In this document: piece after piece, positions 1-8,976 of the stretch | How positions within the stretch are numbered: the first letter of the stretch is position 1 | Layout of the letters: every line of letters begins with the position of its first letter | From: Rhizomonospora bruguierae | Lineage (GTDB): Bacteria > Actinomycetota > Actinomycetes > Mycobacteriales > Micromonosporaceae | Length of the DNA: 64,000 nucleotides | Direction of reading: 5' to 3' | Assembly (NCBI RefSeq): GCF_018397995.1 | Contig: NZ_BBQH01000016.1 | Coordinates: 124,001 to 188,000 of the forward strand | Notes under the pieces: generated by a model | The model's input: only the letters and a program-made list of their open reading frames with translations | Database searches by the model: none | What the model was told of the DNA's origin: nothing | Position numbers and translations under genes: made by a program

Positions 1-438
1 CTCGTCGTCCAGCGCCACGACCTTGCGCCCCGCCGTGCGGATGTGCCGGCGCCGCCGCACCCCCTCCGGCGCCGCCGCCGTCGCCAGGTAGAACGGCCGC
101 GCCGCCGGCGCCCGCCAGTCCACCAGCAGCGGCTCGTACCCCGAATCCTCGTCGAACAGCCCGATCCGCCCGATGTACCGCCGCTCGTCCGGCCCCTTGT
201 CGAAGTCCAGCCGGCCGAAGCACAGCCCGCTCTCCACCGCGTCCAGCTGGGCCACCTGCTCGGTGTACATGCCGGTCGTGCTCTCCCGCTGCGAGCGCTC
301 CTGCTGTGTACCGCCGGTCTGCCGCAACGCCGCGGCCAACCGGTCGGCGGCCTGATCCCGCATCGCGTCCAGCCGCCCGTACAGGCGGGTGACGTACCGC
401 TGCTCGTCGTTGAGGTCGCTGGCGGAGGTGCTTGACAA
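1..438 (-). CDS. HelD-family RNA polymerase-associated ATPase, N-terminal part (runs off the left edge)
   Basis: Only the first 146 codons lie in the window. The translation shows the coiled N-terminal arm of the actinobacterial HelD family (DEQRYVTRLYGRLDAMRDQA), then RRYIGRIGLFDEDSGYEPLL and LVDWRAPAARPFYLATAA, which are hallmark blocks of UvrD-like HelD proteins. HelD proteins pull stalled RNA polymerase off DNA using ATP, and actinobacterial relatives can protect against rifamycins (family knowledge). The Walker motifs lie beyond the edge. I chose a TTG start at 436-438 because AGGGAG sits 6 bases upstream. No ATG or GTG in a comparable position has such a ribosome site. Confidence 0.85.
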   Translation of the reverse strand, partial: MSSTSASDLNDEQRYVTRLYGRLDAMRDQAADRLAAALRQTGGTQQERSQRESTTGMYTEQVAQLDAVESGLCFGRLDFDKGPDERRYIGRIGLFDEDSGYEPLLVDWRAPAARPFYLATAAAPEGVRRRRHIRTAGRKVVALDDE

Positions 439-462
439 ACCCGGCTCCCTGTATCGTAAAAT
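432..462 (+). promoter_or_regulatory. Possible sigma-70-type promoter, divergent from helD
   Basis: A perfect TTGACA lies at 432-437 and TAAAAT at 457-462, with a long 19-base spacer. It points rightwards, away from the HelD-like gene, and overlaps that gene's start codon. It would start RNA near 469, just upstream of a hairpin with a T-rich tail. This is inference from sequence only; the spacer is longer than ideal. Confidence 0.35.
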
Positions 463-468
463 GATGCG

Positions 469-556
469 ACGTAAGGCCGGCTGTGCCGTGCCTTAGCGTT
501 TTGAACGTCTCAGCGTACCCGAACCCCGCCCGGCATGGCGGGGTTCTTTCGTCTTC
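469..556 (+). ncRNA. Candidate small RNA of about 85 nt between helD and the DinB gene
   Basis: No convincing reading frame occupies this stretch, yet a promoter-like element (432-462) is followed about 60 bases later by an intrinsic-terminator-like hairpin and T-rich tail. The interval also carries a TAAGGC/GCCTTA inverted repeat. A short stable RNA is the simplest reading. Alternatively the hairpin belongs to the 5' leader of the HelD-like mRNA on the other strand. I do not match it to a known RNA family. Confidence 0.3.
521..552 (+). terminator. Hairpin with T-rich tail
   Basis: A perfect 10-bp stem (GAACCCCGCC at 521-530 pairing with GGCGGGGTTC at 537-546) with a 6-base loop is followed by TTTCGTCTT on the plus strand. 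It looks like a rightward terminator although no rightward gene lies upstream. On the minus strand it would sit about 85 bases before the HelD-like start. Confidence 0.5.
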
Positions 557-750
557 CCTTCCGCTCCACGGCGCCGGCCCGTGGCGCGCACCAGCCCGGT
601 CGTATCGGCTCGCGAATGCATTGACTCACGCCGGTATTCTCGCGCGTGCGTCGGCCCGAGCGCGTCGGCTCGCGTGCTCGCTTGCTCGCGTGTCGGGCGG
701 CGCGAGGCGGCGTGGCGGAAGTGTCGGGGGGTGGGCCTAGGGTCCCAGCC

Positions 751-1257
751 ATGAGCACACCACAGACGCTTACCGGCGAGCGCGCCGATCTGGTGCAGAC
801 GCTGGGCCGGCACCGTGGCTTCCTCCGGCACACCTGCCGGGATCTGACCGATGAGCAGGCCGCGCTGCGCACCACGGCCAGCGAGCTGTGCCTCGGCGGG
901 CTGATCAAGCACGTGGCGGTCACCGAACGGCGGTGGATGCGCTTCGCGGTGGGCGGGGCGGAGGCGATGGCGGCCGAGCCGATCGACGACTGGGCCGGCA
1001 ACTTCCGGATGGCCGCGGGCGAGACGCTGGCCGGCCTGCTCACGGGGTACGAGCAGGTGGCCCGGGAGACGGACGCCCTGGTCGCCACGCTGGACCTGAA
1101 CACCGCGCATCCGCTGCCGCAAGCACCCTGGTTCGAGCCGGGCGCGAGCTGGTCGGTGCGGCGGGTGCTGCTGCACCTCATCGCCGAGACCTCGCAGCAC
1201 GCCGGGCACGCCGACATCCTCCGTGAGTCGCTCGACGGAGCCAAGACCATGGGTTAG
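751..1257 (+). CDS. DinB / DUF664 family protein
   Basis: 168 residues, a usual length for the DinB-like four-helix-bundle family, whose members bind a metal through histidines and in actinobacteria are often thiol-dependent (mycothiol or bacillithiol) transferases or of unknown role. Visible family marks are LIKHVAVTERRW (His54) and HLIAETSQHAGHADILRE near the C terminus (His142, His150 and His153), the usual positions of the metal-binding histidines. The ATG start at 751 gives the family N terminus (ERADLVQTLGRHRGFL); the ribosome site is weak. Specific substrate unknown. Confidence 0.85.
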   Translation: MSTPQTLTGERADLVQTLGRHRGFLRHTCRDLTDEQAALRTTASELCLGGLIKHVAVTERRWMRFAVGGAEAMAAEPIDDWAGNFRMAAGETLAGLLTGYEQVARETDALVATLDLNTAHPLPQAPWFEPGASWSVRRVLLHLIAETSQHAGHADILRESLDGAKTMG

Positions 1258-1345
1258 CGCCTTCCCCGCCGATCGGTGGCGTTTGTGGTGCCGCGCGGCC
1301 GGGTAGGGCTCACCGTCGAAGGCATGGACGGCGAACGGCGGGTTG

Positions 1346-2695
1346 ATGGTGGCCGGTGGGGCCGGGCGGTCGATACGGACGCTGGGTGGGCGGTACCAGC
1401 TCGACCGGCGGATCGGCGTGGGCGGCATGTCCGAGGTGTGGCGCGCCCACGACCCGGTGCTGGACCGCCCCGTGGCGGTGAAGCTGATGACACCCGTCCA
1501 CGCCGCCGACGCGGGCGGGGTGGACGCCTACGCGCTCATCCGGGCCGAGGCGCGGACCGTGGCGCGGCTGAGCCACCCGAACATCGCGGGCGTGCACGAC
1601 TTCGGGACGGTGCCGGTCACGCCCGGCCGACCCGCGCCGTACATCGTGATGGAGCTGCTGGAGGGTCGCACGCTCGGCGCGCTGCTGACGGCCGGCCCGC
1701 TGGACTGGCGCATCGCGGTGCGCATCTGCGCGGAGGTGAGCGCGGCGCTGGCCGCGGCGCACGGCAACGGGATCGTGCACCGGGACGTGAAGCCCGCGAA
1801 CGTCATGCTCACCGCGGCCGGGGTGAAGGTGCTCGACTTCGGCATCGCCGCGGTGCTCGACCGGGCCGACGACGAGCCGGACGGCAAGGTGGTCGGCACC
1901 CCCGCGTTCGTGCCGCCGGAGCGGTTCGCCGGCGCGCCGGCCACGCCCGCCACCGACACGTACGCGCTCGGCGTCATGCTGTACCTGTCGCTGACGGGCT
2001 GCCTGCCGTGGCCCGTACCGGGTGGTGAGGCCGTGGCCCAGCCCCGCCCCGACCCGGACCCGGTGCCGCTGCGAACCGTGCCGGACCTGCCGCCCACCGT
2101 GGTGGACCTGTGCCTGCGCTGCCTGAGCCGCGACCCGGCCGACCGGCCGACCAGCTACCTGGCCGCGCTGCTGCTCGCCGACGAGGTGGACGCGCAGGTG
2201 TACGTGCCGATCGCGGCGGCCGTCCGCCCGCTGTCCGGCTCGCCCGCCATGATGCCGGCCTGGGACGAGCGCGCCGCCAGCGCCCCCACCGGTCTCCTCC
2301 TCGCCAACCCCTCCGACGAGCCGCCGGACGCGCGGCCCGGGGCGGGCGCGGAGGGGTCGGCGGGCGTGGGTGTGGGGGCGCGGCCGGGGGTGGGCGCGGA
2401 GGGGTCGGCGGACGTGATTGTGGGAGCGCGGCTCGGGGTGGCTGCGGAACGGCCGCCGGGGGTGGTTGTGGAGGCGCGGCCCGAGGCGGGCGCGGAAGGG
2501 TTGGCGGACATGGTCCTTGAGGTGCGGCCCGAGGTGGGTGCGGAGTCGCGGGCCGGCCTGGGTGCCGGGGTGCGGGCTGAGGCCGCTGCGGAACCGTTGG
2601 CCAGGCCGGGTTCGGAGGCGCGGGTCGAGGTGGGCGTGGGGGCGGCCCCGGCGGCCGAAGCGGGTGGCGGAGGAGGGCAGCCCGGCCGCCGATGA
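1346..2695 (+). CDS. Serine/threonine protein kinase with repetitive C-terminal tail
   Basis: 449 residues. Kinase domain, residues about 16-285: glycine loop GVGGMSEVW, ATP-binding Lys46 (VAVKLM), catalytic loop HRDVKPANVM with Asp147, DFG at 164-166, and PPE in place of APE. All catalytic residues are present. No transmembrane helix or PASTA domain follows, so it should be cytosolic, unlike PknB. Residues about 329-440 are seven degenerate 16-residue repeats rich in Ala, Gly, Val and Glu. An in-frame TTG at 1343 directly precedes the chosen ATG. No linked phosphatase or substrate is obvious. Confidence 0.88.
   Translation: MVAGGAGRSIRTLGGRYQLDRRIGVGGMSEVWRAHDPVLDRPVAVKLMTPVHAADAGGVDAYALIRAEARTVARLSHPNIAGVHDFGTVPVTPGRPAPYIVMELLEGRTLGALLTAGPLDWRIAVRICAEVSAALAAAHGNGIVHRDVKPANVMLTAAGVKVLDFGIAAVLDRADDEPDGKVVGTPAFVPPERFAGAPATPATDTYALGVMLYLSLTGCLPWPVPGGEAVAQPRPDPDPVPLRTVPDLPPTVVDLCLRCLSRDPADRPTSYLAALLLADEVDAQVYVPIAAAVRPLSGSPAMMPAWDERAASAPTGLLLANPSDEPPDARPGAGAEGSAGVGVGARPGVGAEGSADVIVGARLGVAAERPPGVVVEARPEAGAEGLADMVLEVRPEVGAESRAGLGAGVRAEAAAEPLARPGSEARVEVGVGAAPAAEAGGGGGQPGRR
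2330..2665 (+). repeat. Seven coding tandem repeats of 48 bp in the kinase tail
   Basis: Reading in frame, units of exactly 16 codons line up: ARPGAGAEGSAGVGVG, ARPGVGAEGSADVIVG, ARLGVAAERPPGVVVE, ARPEAGAEGLADMVLE, then three more diverged copies. The consensus is (A/V)R-x-(E/G)-(A/V)-x-A-E. Copies 1 and 2 are nearly identical and later copies drift. Confidence 0.8.
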
Positions 2696-2941
2696 GTCCG
2701 CCGGCCACCCCCGGTGCCCGGCCCGCTGTTCCGGGCCCGCTGTTCCGGCCCGCTGTTCCGGTCAAGCTCGTAGATCTTGGTACGGATCAGCCGCTTCCCG
2801 GGCGTTTTTGGACCAAGATCTCGAATCGGTGGGGGCGCCAGGCACGCGGTGGATCGGGCGGGTGGTCGAGGGCGGCCGATATCTTCGGGGTCGTGGCGGT
2901 CAAGCCGCGCTGACCGGGGCGGCATGGGTAAGGATGGGGCC

Positions 2942-3982
2942 ATGGCAGAGACCCAGACCGACGAGCAGGCCGGCGCGTACGTCAACCCCGAGGGCGAGTT
3001 CACGCGGGATCAGCGGTACATCGCCACGAGGATCACCGCCGACGGGCGGACCGGGTACCCGGTGGAGGCCGGCCGGTACCGGTTGATCGTCAGCCGGGCG
3101 TGCCCCTGGGCGAACCGGGCGATCATCGTGCGCCGCCTGCTCGGCCTGGAAGAGGCGCTGTCGATGGGCGTCGCGGGCCCCACCCACGATGCCCGGAGCT
3201 GGACGTTCGACCTGGACCCGGGCGGGCGGGACCCGGTGCTGGGCTACGAGCGGCTCCAGGAGGCGTACTTCGCCCGGTTCCCCGGGTACGACCGGGGCAT
3301 CACGGTGCCGGCCATTGTGGACACCAGCACGGGTCAGGTCGTCACCAACGACTACGCGCGGATCACGTTGGACCTGGAGTCCGAGTGGCGGGCGTACCAC
3401 CGCCCCGGCGCGCCGGAGCTGTATCCGGAGCACCTGCGGGAGGAGATCGAACGGGTCAACGAGGTGGTGTTCAGCGACGTCAACAACGGTGTGTACCGGT
3501 GCGGCTTCGCCGGCACGCAGGAGGCGTACGAGAACGCGTACCGGCGGCTGTTCGACCGGCTGGACTGGCTGACCGAGCGGCTCGCGGGGCAGCGGTACCT
3601 GGTCGGCGACACCATCACCGAGGCGGACGTGCGACTGTTCACCACGCTGGTCCGATTCGACCCCGTCTACCATGGACACTTCAAGTGCAATCGGCGCAAG
3701 CTGACCGAGATGCCGGTACTGTGGGCGTACGCGCGGGACCTGTTCGCCACCCCCGGCTTCGGCGACACGGTGGACTTCGTGCACATCAAGCGGCACTACT
3801 ACGAGGTGCACCGGGACATCAACCCGACGGGCATCGTCCCGGCCGGGCCGGATCTGTCGAACTGGCTGGAGCCGCACGGCCGGGAGGCACTCGGCGGCCG
3901 ACCGTTCGGGGACGGTACCCCGCCGCCCCCGCCCCGGCCGGACGAGGTGGTCCCGGCCGGCCATACGCCACTGCCGAGCTAA
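2942..3982 (+). CDS. Xi-class glutathione S-transferase / glutathionyl-hydroquinone reductase-type protein
   Basis: 346 residues, the usual length of the xi-class (YqjG/ECM4-like) family. The thioredoxin-fold active site is RACPWANR with nucleophilic Cys54 in the CPW motif, and the helical C-terminal GST domain follows (YLVGDTITEADVRLFTTLVRFD is a classic signature). In glutathione-using bacteria these enzymes reduce glutathionyl-hydroquinones. Actinomycetes mostly make mycothiol, so the true thiol partner here is uncertain. ATG at 2942 chosen because AAGGA lies 7 bases upstream. The last 30 residues are Pro-rich and probably disordered. Confidence 0.9.
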   Translation: MAETQTDEQAGAYVNPEGEFTRDQRYIATRITADGRTGYPVEAGRYRLIVSRACPWANRAIIVRRLLGLEEALSMGVAGPTHDARSWTFDLDPGGRDPVLGYERLQEAYFARFPGYDRGITVPAIVDTSTGQVVTNDYARITLDLESEWRAYHRPGAPELYPEHLREEIERVNEVVFSDVNNGVYRCGFAGTQEAYENAYRRLFDRLDWLTERLAGQRYLVGDTITEADVRLFTTLVRFDPVYHGHFKCNRRKLTEMPVLWAYARDLFATPGFGDTVDFVHIKRHYYEVHRDINPTGIVPAGPDLSNWLEPHGREALGGRPFGDGTPPPPPRPDEVVPAGHTPLPS

Positions 3983-4228
3983 CCAACGGCGCCGCGCTCT
4001 GGCCGCGGGCCGCGCCGGGACACCATAAGCGCGCCGATCACCGCATCCATCTGGTCGCCGGCACCGGCACCGCAGAGGCGCCACCACCACCGCGCGGTCG
4101 CAACCGTCGGGCCGCCGCCGCCACCACCGCCGGCGCCGGCGCTAGGCGCAGTGGTGGTGGCGGTCGGCGTCACACCTCCCGGCGTGCGCCGGCCGTCACA
4201 TCGGGCCGGCGCATCCCGTCCACGGGGT

Positions 4229-4600
4229 ATGAACATTCTGCTGTGGGTCCTGCAGGGCGCTCTTGCCGCCGTCTTCCTCTGGTCCGGCGCGAACAAGATC
4301 AGTCTGAGCCGGGAGCGGCTCATCGCGTCCGGCCAGACCGGCATCGCCGTGTACCCGATGCCGGTGGTCCGCTTCGCCGCCGCCTGCGAGTTGCTCGCCG
4401 CGGCCGGCCTCGTGCTGCCGTGGGCGACCGGCGTCGGTCGGGTCCTGACGCCGCTGGCCGCGCTCGGGCTGTGCGCCGTGATGGTCGGCGCCGCCGCTGC
4501 GCACGTCCGGCTGCGCGAGCCCTGGTCGGTGGCCGCCAACGCGGTGATCTTCGCCGTCGCGCTCGCGGTGGCGGTGGCGCGGCTGGCCGAGCTCGGTTAG
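4229..4600 (+). CDS. DoxX-like family membrane protein
   Basis: 123 residues with four hydrophobic segments, the DoxX-like layout. The N terminus (WVLQGALAAVFLWSGANKI) and the ARFAACELLAAAGLVLPW-like second helix are typical. DoxX-family proteins are small membrane proteins, some linked to redox or thiol stress, but this subgroup has no fixed role. Upstream bases 3983-4228 hold no convincing gene. Confidence 0.75.
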   Translation: MNILLWVLQGALAAVFLWSGANKISLSRERLIASGQTGIAVYPMPVVRFAAACELLAAAGLVLPWATGVGRVLTPLAALGLCAVMVGAAAAHVRLREPWSVAANAVIFAVALAVAVARLAELG

Positions 4601-4641
4601 GCGATGACGCTTGGCGAGCCGCCGCCGGCCGGAACGGCGCC

Positions 4642-5238
4642 TCAGTGGGGGAGGGGCGCGACGATGCGGACCCGCGTGCCCTCCGGACCGCTGTGGATCT
4701 CGCAGCGGGTGCTGAGCTGCCGGACCAGCCACAGGCCCAGGCCACCGGCGGTGGTGGCCGCGGGCCGGGCGGTGCGGTCCGTGTAGTCGCCGGCGTCGAA
4801 GCCGGGGCCGGAGTCGCAGACCTCGCAGATCAGCTCGGGTGCCGTCGCGACGGCACCGCCGCCCACCTCCCCGCTCGGCGTCTCACCGAGAGCCGCGCCG
4901 TGCCCCTCGCCCGCCTCCCCGCTGGGTGCGGCGCCGAACGTGGGCTCACCGCCCGCCTCCCCGCTGGGCCCGGCGCTGAACGTCGCGCTGGGCTCTTCGC
5001 TGGGGGCTTCGGTGGGGCGGGCGTGCCACAGGCGCAGGGTTCCGCTGCCGCCGCCGTGTCGGACGAGGTTGGTCAGCGCCTCGTTCACCGCCGCCACGAA
5101 GTCTTCCCGGCTCTCCTCGGCCAGGCCCGCCGTGGCCGCGTACCGGCTGATCCGGCCGCGGATAGCGGCGAGCTGCCCGGGGGTGAACGCCCCGGCGATC
5201 AGTACCCGCTCCCCGGGGCCGCCGCCCGAGCCGGTCAT
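4642..5238 (-). CDS. RsbW/SpoIIAB-like anti-sigma ATP-binding protein with internal repeat insertion
   Basis: 198 residues. It has the HATPase fold of anti-sigma-factor kinases: N-box VAAVNEALTNLVRHG, then ICEVCDSGPGFD (G1) and GGLGLWLVRQL (G2). Such proteins usually phosphorylate an anti-anti-sigma partner or act alone as regulatory ATPases. No STAS or sigma gene is adjacent. Between the N-box and G1, roughly 55 residues of Gly/Ser/Pro/Glu-rich sequence are inserted, with APSGEAG-type units repeated three times. Most homologues lack this. The start at 5238 was preferred over the upstream in-frame ATG at 5259 because AAGGGAG precedes it by 8 bases. Confidence 0.82.
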   Translation of the reverse strand: MTGSGGGPGERVLIAGAFTPGQLAAIRGRISRYAATAGLAEESREDFVAAVNEALTNLVRHGGGSGTLRLWHARPTEAPSEEPSATFSAGPSGEAGGEPTFGAAPSGEAGEGHGAALGETPSGEVGGGAVATAPELICEVCDSGPGFDAGDYTDRTARPAATTAGGLGLWLVRQLSTRCEIHSGPEGTRVRIVAPLPH

Positions 5239-5630
5239 CGGCAGCGCTCCCTTCGCCATCTTCGCCGTGAGGCTTAGGTGCCCGCTTCCGCTGCGGTAAA
5301 TCCCCCCGATCGGGTCGGCGCAGCATGTGCGGACGGACCGTCAGGTGCCCCGGCACGCCTCGACACGGACGAGGGATACGGCGGTGCTGGTGTAGAGGCG
5401 GGCGGGGTGCGTGAACGGCTCCTGCACGCCTCAGCTCCCGCAGAGATCTACCACCAACACCCCCTCCCGCCGGGCAACCCGTCGACGATAATCGCGCAGG
5501 TCACTGCTTGCCGGGCACGGGTTCGACGGCGACCGTGACACGGGGACGATGACGGGCCGGGGTGCTGGCCCCGGCGTCCCATGACGGCTAGGTTGTGTGG
5601 CGCCCACCACCAACTGTCCGGAGGGTTACC
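5239..5630. other. Intergenic stretch without a supported gene
   Basis: I see no reading frame with a convincing ribosome site or family resemblance. The last 10 bases carry GGAGG for the small frame that begins at 5631. The area would have to contain the promoter of the leftward ATPase gene and of the small rightward frame, but no clear hexamers stand out. Confidence 0.4.
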
Positions 5631-5823
5631 GTGAGCGGACGCCGAGGGTATCGGCACGGTGGTCGCCGCCGATCAGATCGCCGCCGATCGTCGCGTGGCG
5701 ATGGTGGTCGACCGCCCGTCCTCCGAGGTCGCCGACCAGTTGCGCCGCGCCGGGCTGCCCCGCCGGCACATCCGCGCCCGCGGGCGCTGGTCAAACAGCC
5801 ACTTCATCCTCTGGCTGGTCTGA
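5631..5823 (+). pseudogene. Possible small gene with a frameshift next to its start
   Basis: A strong ribosome site (GGAGG, 6 bases before GTG at 5631) opens a frame that runs wrongly into the maltokinase region. A different frame beginning only four bases later reads sensibly: ADAEGIGTVVAADQIAADRR, then VAMVVDRPSSEVADQLRRAG and a C terminus SNSHFILWLV at the TGA 5821-5823. Loss of two bases (one GC of a GCGC) or gain of one after the start would reconcile them. Alternatively the gene is intact and starts at GTG 5659, giving 54 residues. I do not recognise the family. Confidence 0.4.
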
Positions 5824-5863
5824 CCTCGGCCCACGGCCGCCCGCGCCGCGAGCCGGCGCGGGA

Positions 5864-7195
5864 TCAGTCCGCGAGGATGCGGTCGATCGCGCGCAGCGGG
5901 ATCGGCAGCCAGGTCGGCCGGTGGCGGGCCTCGTACGCGACCTCGTACACCGCCTTGTCCAGTTCGTACGCGCTGAGCAGGGCGGCCTGGGCGCGCGGGT
6001 CGAAGCCGGCGACGTCGGCGTAGCCGTCGCAGAACGCGTCGCGGTTGCGGTCCACCCATTCGCGTGCCCGCCGCCCGGCTTCCTCCTCGGCCTGCTCGTC
6101 CACCAGCAGCTCGTCCACCAGCAACTGGTAGGCCGCGTACTCGTACGAGCGCAGCATGCCGGCCACGTCGCGCAGTGCCGAATCGGGGCGGCGGCGTTCC
6201 GCCAGCGGCTGCCCCGGCTCGCCCTCGAAGTCGATCAGCAGCCAGGTCGACGGGGTGCGCAGCACCTGGCCCAGGTGCAGGTCGCCGTGGATCCGTTGGA
6301 CCGGCACCGGGGCGTCGCCCAGCACCCGGAACCGCTGCTCGATCGCCGGCCGGTACGGCCGCAGCTGCGGGACCGAGCCGGCCGCCTCGGCCAGCCGGGC
6401 CAGCATCGCCGCGGTGGGTGGCGGCGCCTCGCCGGTACCCAGTTCGTCGGCGAGCGCCCGGTGCACCACGGCGACCGCCTCGCCCAGCCGGAACGACTCG
6501 GCGGCGAAGTCGCCGCCGGCCTCCTCGGCGTGCATCTCGCCGCCGCCGGTGAGCAGGTCCCGCACGCTGGTGGTGGCCATCGCGGCGCCCTCGGCGGAGT
6601 TCGCCGCGAACGCGGTCACCATGGCCAGCGAGCACGGCTCGCCGTCGGGCGCCGTCTCGATCGCGCCGAGCAGCCGGGCCACGTGCGGCACGCCGGCCCG
6701 GCCGAGCACCCGGTTCAGCTCGACATCCGGGTTGACGCCGTTGCTGACCCGGCGGAAGACCTTGAGGATCGCGGCCGAGTCGAACACCACGCTGGTGTTG
6801 CTCTGCTCCACCTCGGAGACCCGCGCCGGGGTGTCCACCGGCAGGTCGGCGTCCGGCTCCGGCACGAAGCGCAGCTCGCCGACCGTGGCGCCGGCCGCGA
6901 CGAGGGCCAGGATCCGGTTCGCGATGGCCGGGTCGTACAGCGCGTCGTAGCCGACGCGGTCGCCGTCCGAGCCGATCGTCGCGGCCGCCGCGAACTCCTC
7001 CGGCGGGTGCGCGTCCAAACCCACGAAGACCTGGTACCGCTCGCTGCCGCGGTCGGCGTAGGCCGCGTCGAGCAGCACGTGGTACAGGCCCTCGGCGATC
7101 GGGGTCACCGAGGCCGGCTTGACCGTTACCAGCTCCCGGTTGCGTCCCGCGTACCACCGCCGCTTCGGCAACCAGTCGGCGAACGACAGGTTCAT
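5864..7195 (-). CDS. mak: Maltokinase
   Basis: 443 residues, normal for actinobacterial maltokinase (Pep2/Mak), which phosphorylates maltose to maltose-1-phosphate with ATP for the GlgE route of alpha-glucan synthesis. The N-terminal cap domain begins [17 protein letters not shown]. The kinase-like catalytic loop is [12 protein letters not shown], followed by LLIDFEGEP (metal-binding Asp). The C terminus ends [14 protein letters not shown], a family signature. AGGAGG lies just upstream of the ATG. It follows treS by 20 bases on the same strand, so the two are almost certainly one operon. No glgE or glgB is in view. Confidence 0.95.
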   Translation of the reverse strand: MNLSFADWLPKRRWYAGRNRELVTVKPASVTPIAEGLYHVLLDAAYADRGSERYQVFVGLDAHPPEEFAAAATIGSDGDRVGYDALYDPAIANRILALVAAGATVGELRFVPEPDADLPVDTPARVSEVEQSNTSVVFDSAAILKVFRRVSNGVNPDVELNRVLGRAGVPHVARLLGAIETAPDGEPCSLAMVTAFAANSAEGAAMATTSVRDLLTGGGEMHAEEAGGDFAAESFRLGEAVAVVHRALADELGTGEAPPPTAAMLARLAEAAGSVPQLRPYRPAIEQRFRVLGDAPVPVQRIHGDLHLGQVLRTPSTWLLIDFEGEPGQPLAERRRPDSALRDVAGMLRSYEYAAYQLLVDELLVDEQAEEEAGRRAREWVDRNRDAFCDGYADVAGFDPRAQAALLSAYELDKAVYEVAYEARHRPTWLPIPLRAIDRILAD

Positions 7196-7215
7196 CGGGT
7201 TCTCCTCCTGCCGCG

Positions 7216-8976
7216 TCACTGCTCTTCCTGCGGGCACAGTTGGAACCAGTAGAAGCCGTGCCCCGGCACGGTGAGCAGGTAGGGAAGCTGGCCGATGCGG
7301 GGGAACGACACGTGCCCGGTCAGCTCCACCGGCGCGTACCCGGCCCACGGTTGCAGGTTCAGCTCGATGGGCTGGGGAAAGCGGGACAGGTTGTGCACGC
7401 ACATGACGATGTCGTTCCCGTGCTCGCGCAGGAACGCCAGCACGGACGGGTTGGAGCCGCCCAGCTCGCGGAACGTGCCCAGCGCGAACGACTCGTGCCG
7501 GCGGCGGATCGCCACCATCGTGCGGGTCCAGTTGAGCACCGAGGTGGCGCTGTCCCGCTGCGCCTCCACGTTCACCGACATGTACCCGTACACCGGGTCC
7601 TGGTTGACCGGCAGGTACAGCCGGCCCGGGGTGGCCGAGGAGAAGCCGGCGTTGCGGTCCGGCGACCACTGCATCGGCGTGCGCACGCCGTCCCGGTCGC
7701 CGAGCCAGATGTTGTCCCCCATGCCGACTTCGTCGCCGTAGTACAGGACCGGGGAGCCGGGCAGCGACAGCAGCAGCGCGGTGAACAACTCGATCTGGTT
7801 GCGGTCGTTCTCCAGCAGCGGCGCCAGCCGGCGGCGGATGCCGACGTTCGCGCGCATCCGCGGGTCCTTGGCGTACTCCGCGTACATGTAGTCGCGCTCG
7901 TCGTCGGTGACCATCTCCAGCGTCAACTCGTCGTGGTTGCGCAGGAAGATGCCCCACTGGCAGTTCTGCGGGATGGCCGGGGTCTGGGCCAGGATCTCCG
8001 AGATCGGGAACCGGGACTCCCGGCGTACCGCCATGAAGATGCGCGGCATCAGCGGGAAGTGGAACGCCATGTGGCACTCGTCGCCGCCGCCGGCCGGGTC
8101 GCCGAAGTACTCCACCACGTCCGCCGGCCACTGGTTCGCCTCGGCCAGCAGCACCCGGCCCGGGTACTCGTCGTCGACCACCTTGCGGCAGCGCTTGAGG
8201 AACTCGTGGGTCTCCGGCAGGTTCTCGCAGTTGGTCCCCTCCTTCTCGAACAGGTAGGGGACCGCGTCCAGCCGGAAGCCGTCGATGCCCAGTTCCAGCC
8301 AGAACCGGATGACGTTGAGGACCTCCTCCTGCACGGCCTGGTTGGCGAAGTTCAGGTCCGGCTGGTGGGAGAAGAACCGGTGCCAGTAGAACTGCCGGCG
8401 CAGCGGGTCGAAGGTCCAGTTGGATTCCTCGGTGTCGACGAAGATGACCCGCGCGTCGGCGTACCTCTCGTCGGTGTCGCTCCAGACGTAGTAGTCGCCG
8501 TAGGGGCCGTCGGGGTCGCGCCGGGACTCCTGGAACCACGGGTGCGCGTCGGCGGTGTGGTTGATGACCAGGTCGGTGATGACGCGGATGCCGCGCTTGT
8601 GCGCGGCGTCCAGCAGCGCGACGAAGTCGTCGACGGTGCCGAAGTCCGGCAGGACCCGGTAGAAGTCGCGGATGTCGTAGCCGCCGTCGCGCAGCGGCGA
8701 GTCGTAGAACGGGGGCAGCCACAGGCAGTCCACGCCGAGCCACTGGAGGTAGTCGAGCCGGCCGATGAGCCCCTTGAGGTCACCGGATCCGTCGGCGTTC
8801 GAGTCGCAGAACGCCCGGACCAGCACCTCGTAGAAGACCGCCCGCTGGAACCAGTTGCGGTCGGTCGGCAGGATCCGGGCGGTGCCGAAGTCGCTCGCCG
8901 AGGGGTGTTCGACCACCCCGTCGGCGGCGACGTGGCTGCCGTGAGCCGGATCGTGTAGCTCGTCCGCTGCCCCCAT
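7216..8976 (-). CDS. treS: Trehalose synthase / maltose alpha-D-glucosyltransferase
   Basis: 586 residues, a GH13 enzyme that interconverts trehalose and maltose. Catalytic residues are visible: nucleophile Asp237 in [11 protein letters not shown], acid/base Glu279 in LLAEANQWP, and Asp349 in FLRNHDEL. The N terminus ([19 protein letters not shown]) and HGFYWFQL near the end are typical of TreS. Its product maltose is the substrate of the maltokinase encoded next. The ATG at 8976 follows a run of G's as ribosome site. Confidence 0.96.
   Translation of the reverse strand: MGAADELHDPAHGSHVAADGVVEHPSASDFGTARILPTDRNWFQRAVFYEVLVRAFCDSNADGSGDLKGLIGRLDYLQWLGVDCLWLPPFYDSPLRDGGYDIRDFYRVLPDFGTVDDFVALLDAAHKRGIRVITDLVINHTADAHPWFQESRRDPDGPYGDYYVWSDTDERYADARVIFVDTEESNWTFDPLRRQFYWHRFFSHQPDLNFANQAVQEEVLNVIRFWLELGIDGFRLDAVPYLFEKEGTNCENLPETHEFLKRCRKVVDDEYPGRVLLAEANQWPADVVEYFGDPAGGGDECHMAFHFPLMPRIFMAVRRESRFPISEILAQTPAIPQNCQWGIFLRNHDELTLEMVTDDERDYMYAEYAKDPRMRANVGIRRRLAPLLENDRNQIELFTALLLSLPGSPVLYYGDEVGMGDNIWLGDRDGVRTPMQWSPDRNAGFSSATPGRLYLPVNQDPVYGYMSVNVEAQRDSATSVLNWTRTMVAIRRRHESFALGTFRELGGSNPSVLAFLREHGNDIVMCVHNLSRFPQPIELNLQPWAGYAPVELTGHVSFPRIGQLPYLLTVPGHGFYWFQLCPQEEQ

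Noticed and set aside
3100-5277. 725-codon rightward frame running through the GST gene and beyond
   Set aside because: It is the +1 shadow of the GST gene and has no domain; genuine genes on either strand explain the region.
5864-8743. A 959-codon open frame reading through maltokinase and on into treS
   Set aside because: The maltokinase start at 7195 has AGGAGG and the family N terminus; upstream the frame is an out-of-frame shadow of treS.
7240-8958. Long rightward open frame opposite treS
   Set aside because: Its composition is Arg/Val/Pro shadow sequence, with no family resemblance; TreS on the other strand has all catalytic residues.
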